From positions 1-37,551 of the forward strand of contig JAJTGK010000038.1 in NCBI GenBank assembly GCA_021297815.1: 37,551 nucleotides of DNA, given 5' to 3'. The position numbers were made by a program, and so were the translations under genes. The DNA comes from Planctomycetaceae bacterium. Lineage in GTDB: Bacteria > Planctomycetota > Phycisphaerae > Phycisphaerales > SM1A02. Shown here in pieces: positions 34,352 to 37,551 of this stretch; the first letter of the stretch is position 1, and the number at the start of each line of letters is the position of its first letter. The notes under the pieces were generated by a model. That model made no database searches. It was not told the origin of the DNA and saw nothing but the letters and a program-made list of their open reading frames with translations.

Positions 34352-34488
34352 ACTTCCCGCGAAGTGTTCTCGGTCGGCAACCGAGGATTGCGGGCGCGCG
34401 AACAGACGCCGCCATCCACGCGGCTCTTCGCGAGGTGGCGAGCGAGACATCAGAAGACCCAGAAACCCGTCGCTCCATCGAGCGACGG
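34352..34488 (+). other. Structured 5' leader of the coiled-coil membrane protein gene
   Basis: Several hairpins can form: ACTTC-CCGC-GAAGT (34352-34365), TTCTCGGT-CGGCA-ACCGAGGA (34367-34387 with one G-U pair), a bulged CCACGCG/CGCGAGGTGG near 34421-34443, and a perfect nine-base-pair stem CCGTCGCTC-CATC-GAGCGACGG (34467-34488). The ribosome-binding site GAGG at 34501-34504 lies just after the last stem. No known riboswitch class is recognised. The region 34272-34318 shows nothing else. Confidence 0.45.
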
Positions 34489-34513
34489 CGCACAAGAGCA
34501 GAGGAACCCCGCA

Positions 34514-35413
34514 GTGCATGCCCTGACCAAGATCTTCGTCGTCCTTGTGGCCCTCCTGACTGTGGCGCTCGTGCCGCTCGTCGCCGTGAACGCGACGAAC
34601 GAGTCGACCTTCCAGTCGAAGTTCAAGGGCGCGCAGCTCGAGACGCAGGCCGCGCGTGACGCGCTCGGCCAGGAGCGCTCGGCTTCGCAGGCCTCGATCC
34701 AGAAGCTCGAGTCCGAGCTGCAGGCCGCGAACGCCCGCGCCGCCGACCTCGAGAAGCAGGTTGCCGCAAAGGCGTCCGAGGCCCGCAAGGCTGCCCAGGA
34801 GCTCGCGGGCGCGAAGGAGGCCGCCGCCTCGAACGCCGCCAGCCTCTCGACGCTTGCCGAGGCGACCAAGGCCAACAACCAGCTTGCCGACTCGCTCGTC
34901 GCAGAGCTTCGCGCGCTGCGCACCAAGGCGATGGAGGCTGAGACCCGCCTCGCCCAGATGCAGGACGCGTTCGACGCCTCGCAGAGCAGCCTCGAGGTCG
35001 CTGACGCGGCCCGTCGCGCCCTGCAGGAGGAAGTCCAGCGCCTCTCCGACGAGAAGGACCGCGCCGTCGCGACCATCGCCGAGTATGTGGCCCGCGTTGG
35101 CGAGATCGCCACGGCCCGCGCCGGTGCGGTGAGCGATTCCGCTCGCGTGCCCGCCGACCGCGACCTGACCGCGACCGTGATCAATGTCCGCCGCGATGGC
35201 GGCGGCGTCCTCGCCGAGATCAACGCCGGCGCCCGCGACGGCGTCAAGAAGGGCTGGGTCATGATCATCGGTGACGGCAGCACCTTCATCGGCAACCTGC
35301 GCATCACCGAAGTCGATGTGAACCGCTCGGTCGGTGTCGTCGAGCTCGAGGATGCCTCGGGTCGCGGCGAAGCCAAGGCCGGTCAGCGCGCGGTCGCCCG
35401 TTCGGGCGAGTGA
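34514..35413 (+). CDS. Membrane-anchored coiled-coil protein with a C-terminal beta domain, function unknown
   Basis: The 299-residue product starts at a GTG nine bases after GAGG (34501-34504). The frame is open further upstream, but that part overlaps the promoter and leader. One N-terminal membrane helix (IFVVLVALLTVALVPLVAV) is followed by a long Ala/Glu/Lys coiled coil (about residues 30-215). A C-terminal domain of about 80 residues is rich in beta strands: DLTATVINVRRDGGGVLAEI, NAGARDGVKKGWVMIIGDGS, TFIGNLRITEVDVNRSVGVV. The last part has the look of the MreC/secretion-barrel type fold (G-x-x-x-G-V-x-x-G-x-x...G-x-x-x-x-x-V). TM-coil-beta is also the architecture of MreC, encoded 1.6 kb downstream. 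A link to cell shape is inference. Confidence 0.8.
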   Translation: MHALTKIFVVLVALLTVALVPLVAVNATNESTFQSKFKGAQLETQAARDALGQERSASQASIQKLESELQAANARAADLEKQVAAKASEARKAAQELAGAKEAAASNAASLSTLAEATKANNQLADSLVAELRALRTKAMEAETRLAQMQDAFDASQSSLEVADAARRALQEEVQRLSDEKDRAVATIAEYVARVGEIATARAGAVSDSARVPADRDLTATVINVRRDGGGVLAEINAGARDGVKKGWVMIIGDGSTFIGNLRITEVDVNRSVGVVELEDASGRGEAKAGQRAVARSGE

Positions 35414-35449
35414 TTCGGGTCCATCTGGAACATCACAAAGAGGTGCCCT

Positions 35450-35614
35450 ATGGCTCGAACGAACACCCGTGCTCCTGAACTGAATGTCTACACCGCGCTG
35501 GTCGTGGTGACCGCGCTCGTCCTTCTTGGCGGCGTGCTTCTGCTCTCCATGAAGAACATGGAGCAGGCCGAGGCGGGCGGAGTGCCCGGCTCTCCGCTCA
35601 ACCTCGTGAAGTGA
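35450..35614 (+). CDS. 54-residue single-pass membrane microprotein
   Basis: ATG at 35450, preceded by AAAGAGGTG (ribosome-binding site), stop TGA at 35612-35614. The 54 residues are a short polar N-terminus (MARTNTRAPELN), one hydrophobic helix (VYTALVVVTALVLLGGVLLL) and a short tail ending in SPLNLVK. It begins 36 bases after the coiled-coil gene, before the strong terminator, so the two are probably co-transcribed and may act together. No family is recognised. The good ribosome-binding site and a complete membrane segment argue that it is real. Confidence 0.72.
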   Translation: MARTNTRAPELNVYTALVVVTALVLLGGVLLLSMKNMEQAEAGGVPGSPLNLVK

Positions 35615-35726
35615 CCGCGAGGCAGATCGACGCTGGGCCGCCTTTGCGGCGCCTCGGTCGAGTGCTCGCGAGCTCAAGCGCCGCGCGCCCTCAGCGTCGC
35701 CTTCCGCCTTGGACAACCTGTTCATT

Positions 35727-35768
35727 CCGCGCGCCGCCCGACTTCCTCGGGCGGCGCGCGCTTCTTCG
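35727..35768 (+). terminator. Strong intrinsic terminator before mreB
   Basis: CGCGCGCCGCCCG (35728-35740) pairs perfectly with CGGGCGGCGCGCG (35748-35760), extended by one A-T pair to 14 base pairs. CTTCTTCG follows. It ends the transcript of the coiled-coil gene and microprotein. Upstream, 35615-35726 contains only a small GCCGC/GCGGC stem and no gene. Confidence 0.72.
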
Positions 35769-35771
35769 TGC

Positions 35772-35777
35772 TACGCT
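35772..35777 (+). promoter_or_regulatory. Possible -10 element TACGCT for mreB
   Basis: GCTACGCT lies directly after the terminator and 68 bases before the mreB GTG. It fits the TAnnnT pattern. The transcript would have a leader of about 60 bases containing the GAGGGAG ribosome-binding site. Confidence 0.38.
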
Positions 35778-35845
35778 CCGTCTTTAAGGGTTGAAGCGGC
35801 CTCGCCGCTCGGGAGCATTCGCGGCCACGCCGCGAGGGAGAAATC

Positions 35846-36898
35846 GTGATCGTCGACAAGGTCCTTGGCTGGTTCAGCGTCGACATGGGCATCGACCTCG
35901 GCACCTGCAACACGCTCGTGTGCGTGCGGGGCGAAGGCATCGTGCTCAACGAGCCCTCCGTGGTCGCCGTGCGCAAGGGCACCAACACCGTCCTCAAGGG
36001 CGGCACCGCCGTCGGCTGGGCCGCCAAGGAGATGCTCGGCAAGACCCCTGGCACGATCAGTGCGATTCGTCCCATGAAGGACGGCGTCATCAGCGACTTC
36101 GAAGTCACCGAGGCGATGCTCGCCTACTTCATCCGCAAGGTCACGGGCCGCAGCCGCTTCTTCGCGCCACGCGTCGTGATCGCGGTGCCGTCGGGCATCA
36201 CGGCCGTCGAGCGCAAGGCCGTCTTCCAGAGCGCGCAGCGCGCGGGTGCGCGCAAGGTCTACCTCATCGAGGAACCGATGGCCGCGGCGATGGGCGCGGG
36301 CCTGCCCGTGGGCGAGCCGACGGCCAGCATGATCGTCGACATCGGCGGCGGCACCACCGATGTCGCCATCATCAGCCTCGCGGGCATGGTGACCTGCGAG
36401 TCGCTGCGCATCGCAGGCGACGAGTTCGACGAGGCCATCATCGGCCACATGAAGAAGCACTACGGCCTGCTCATCGGCGAGCAGACCGCCGAGCGCATCA
36501 AGATCGAGATCGGCAGCGCCGCGCCGCTCGACAAGGAACTCACCATGGATGTGCGTGGCCGCGACATGGTGTCGGGCCTGCCGCGCAAGGTCGAGGTGAG
36601 CAGCGAGGAGATCCGCGAGTCGCTGCTCGAGCCCGTCAACAAGATCGTCGCCGCGGTGCTGCGCACCCTCGAGAACGCCGACGCCGAACTCAGCGCCGAC
36701 CTCGTCGACAACGGCATCATGCTCGCGGGCGGCGGTGCGCTGCTGCGAGGCATCGGCCGCGTCATCGAGGAGCGCACGGGCCTCTCGGTGCGCATCGCCG
36801 AAGACCCGCTGACCTGCGTCGCCCGCGGAACCGCCACCTACCTCGAGAACCTCGAGGACTGGAAGGCGACCATGGAAACCGACGACGGCGAGGGCTGA
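35846..36898 (+). CDS. mreB: Rod shape-determining protein MreB
   Basis: MreB is the bacterial actin that forms membrane-bound filaments guiding peptidoglycan synthesis during elongation. The 350-residue product has all actin-fold motifs: phosphate-1 MGIDLGTCNTLVCVRG, phosphate-2 MIVDIGGGTTDVAIISLAG and adenosine NGIMLAGGGALLRGIGRVI. VVIAVPSGITAVERKAV, YLIEEPMAAAMGAGLPVGEP and GDEFDEAIIGHMKKHYGL are also typical. The N-terminus MIVDKVLGWFS is hydrophobic and may insert in the membrane. GTG at 35846 follows GAGGGAG at 35834-35840. mreC follows 75 bases later. Its presence implies a peptidoglycan-based elongation machine. Confidence 0.97.
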   Translation: MIVDKVLGWFSVDMGIDLGTCNTLVCVRGEGIVLNEPSVVAVRKGTNTVLKGGTAVGWAAKEMLGKTPGTISAIRPMKDGVISDFEVTEAMLAYFIRKVTGRSRFFAPRVVIAVPSGITAVERKAVFQSAQRAGARKVYLIEEPMAAAMGAGLPVGEPTASMIVDIGGGTTDVAIISLAGMVTCESLRIAGDEFDEAIIGHMKKHYGLLIGEQTAERIKIEIGSAAPLDKELTMDVRGRDMVSGLPRKVEVSSEEIRESLLEPVNKIVAAVLRTLENADAELSADLVDNGIMLAGGGALLRGIGRVIEERTGLSVRIAEDPLTCVARGTATYLENLEDWKATMETDDGEG

Positions 36899-36973
36899 GC
36901 GCCCCGTGCGCCGCCTTTCGGCATCGCCTGAGCCGCGTGGCTCGGCTCCGCTGGGAACGAGGAGACGGCCTGC

Positions 36974-37551
36974 ATGCTGATCGCGAACCTGGTGCGCTGG
37001 CTGCTGGCGGGGCGACGCCTCGAGTGGCTGCTTGCGCTGGTCGCCTTCATCGCGTGCATGCTGCCCGACCGCGCGCTCTCGCCGTGGACGGGCGACCTCT
37101 CTCGCATCGTCGCCGTGCCGCTCGTCCCCGTCACGCACGCGGGCGTGTTCCTGCGCGAACGCGTGCGGCCGTCGCGCGTTCCATTCGATCCGCGCGCGCC
37201 CGAGGTGCTCGAGCTCGAACGCGAGGCCGAGCAGTACCGAACGCTGCACGCGCAGGCGCTGCTCGAGAATGAACGCCTCGAGCGGGCGATCACGGCGCTC
37301 GGCGCGGTGAGCACGCGCGCGGGCACGCAGGGCATCCGTCTGGCCGACGCGTCGGTGGTGGGGCTCGACCCCGCGCGCGCCGATGGCAGCGTGCTCATCA
37401 ACGCAGGCAGCCGGCATGGAGTGCTCGAGGGCGCCGTGGTGCTCGTCGATGGCGATGTGTTCGCGGGGCGCGTCTCGTCCGATGTCGGCGCGGCGCTGTC
37501 GCGGGTCATTCCCGCCGACCGGCTGACAGGCATCGGGGTACGCCTCTACCC
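36974..37551 (+). CDS. mreC: Rod shape-determining protein MreC, 3' end cut off
   Basis: The frame starts at ATG 36974, nine bases after GAGGAG (36959-36964), and is open to the window edge (192 codons seen). It shows an N-terminal membrane helix (LEWLLALVAFIACML), a short periplasmic coiled coil (VLELEREAEQYRTLHAQALL, ENERLERAITALGA) and the start of a beta-barrel domain (ASVVGLDPARADGSVLINAG, SRHGVLEGAVVLVDGDVFAG, RVSSDV). This order and the place directly after mreB identify MreC, the scaffold that links MreB to the peptidoglycan synthases. The typical family phrase is diverged, so the name rests partly on context. Confidence 0.88.
   Translation, partial: MLIANLVRWLLAGRRLEWLLALVAFIACMLPDRALSPWTGDLSRIVAVPLVPVTHAGVFLRERVRPSRVPFDPRAPEVLELEREAEQYRTLHAQALLENERLERAITALGAVSTRAGTQGIRLADASVVGLDPARADGSVLINAGSRHGVLEGAVVLVDGDVFAGRVSSDVGAALSRVIPADRLTGIGVRLY

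Noticed and set aside
34319-34513. N-terminal extension of the coiled-coil protein (frame open from 34319).
   Set aside because: It would overlap the TTGACA promoter and structured leader, has no ribosome-binding site and reads as low-complexity sequence before the membrane helix.
1-37551. CRISPR array, insertion sequence, prophage or integrative element.
   Set aside because: No repeat-spacer pattern, transposase, integrase or terminal repeats; composition looks even and the gene set is mostly housekeeping.

Overview
The window is a very GC-rich bacterial chromosome segment, probably from a planctomycete of the Phycisphaerae type. The best clue is the secreted protein at 4204-5370, which ends in two calcium-loop repeats (DLDGDGSVGAADLAILLGAWG-like) of the dockerin style that is very common in exported Phycisphaerae proteins. 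HEAT-repeat lipoproteins, sulfotransferases and an mreB-mreC locus are compatible with this. The assignment is inference. No mobile element, CRISPR array or rRNA was seen, and no stretch longer than about 250 bases lacks a gene.

Layout. 1-3554: three genes of a CUT2-type sugar ABC importer (ATPase cut by the window edge, permease, binding protein). 3558-5886: a flavin split-barrel protein, a secreted HAF-repeat/dockerin protein and a small membrane protein. 5955-9202: a compact group of three different sulfotransferases and a family 2 glycosyltransferase, probably making a sulfated glycan or lipid. 9260-15271: SMC, a lipoprotein combining a FlgI-like (flagellar P-ring) domain with HEAT repeats, and tRNA-Val(UAC). 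15388-19407: RNA helicase HrpA. 19498-28671, all on the minus strand: pgk, miaA, topA and a large membrane-anchored FtsK/EssC-like ATPase. 28828-34271, plus strand: a TlpA-like thioredoxin, rpe, accD, lnt and a HEAT lipoprotein. 34514-37551: a membrane coiled-coil protein, a 54-residue membrane microprotein, a strong terminator, then mreB and the start of mreC.

How it fits together. Most genes are housekeeping: chromosome and supercoiling maintenance (SMC, TopA, the FtsK-like ATPase), RNA metabolism (HrpA, MiaA, tRNA-Val), central carbon and lipid metabolism (Pgk, Rpe, AccD), and envelope building (Lnt, MreB, MreC, lipoproteins, sulfotransferases). Regulatory structure is the most unusual part. 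Several genes lack a Shine-Dalgarno sequence and instead carry a TAnnnT -10 hexamer ending exactly 6 bases before the start codon, which predicts leaderless mRNAs. One such element lies in a symmetric sequence between two divergent sulfotransferase genes. A 40-base alternating purine-pyrimidine (Z-DNA-prone) tract lies upstream of topA. A 12-bp terminator-like hairpin lies inside the first codons of rpe. The protein-level candidates for something undescribed are the FlgI-HEAT lipoprotein, the triple-module FtsK/EssC-like ATPase without WXG100 partners, and the coiled-coil protein plus microprotein beside mreBC.
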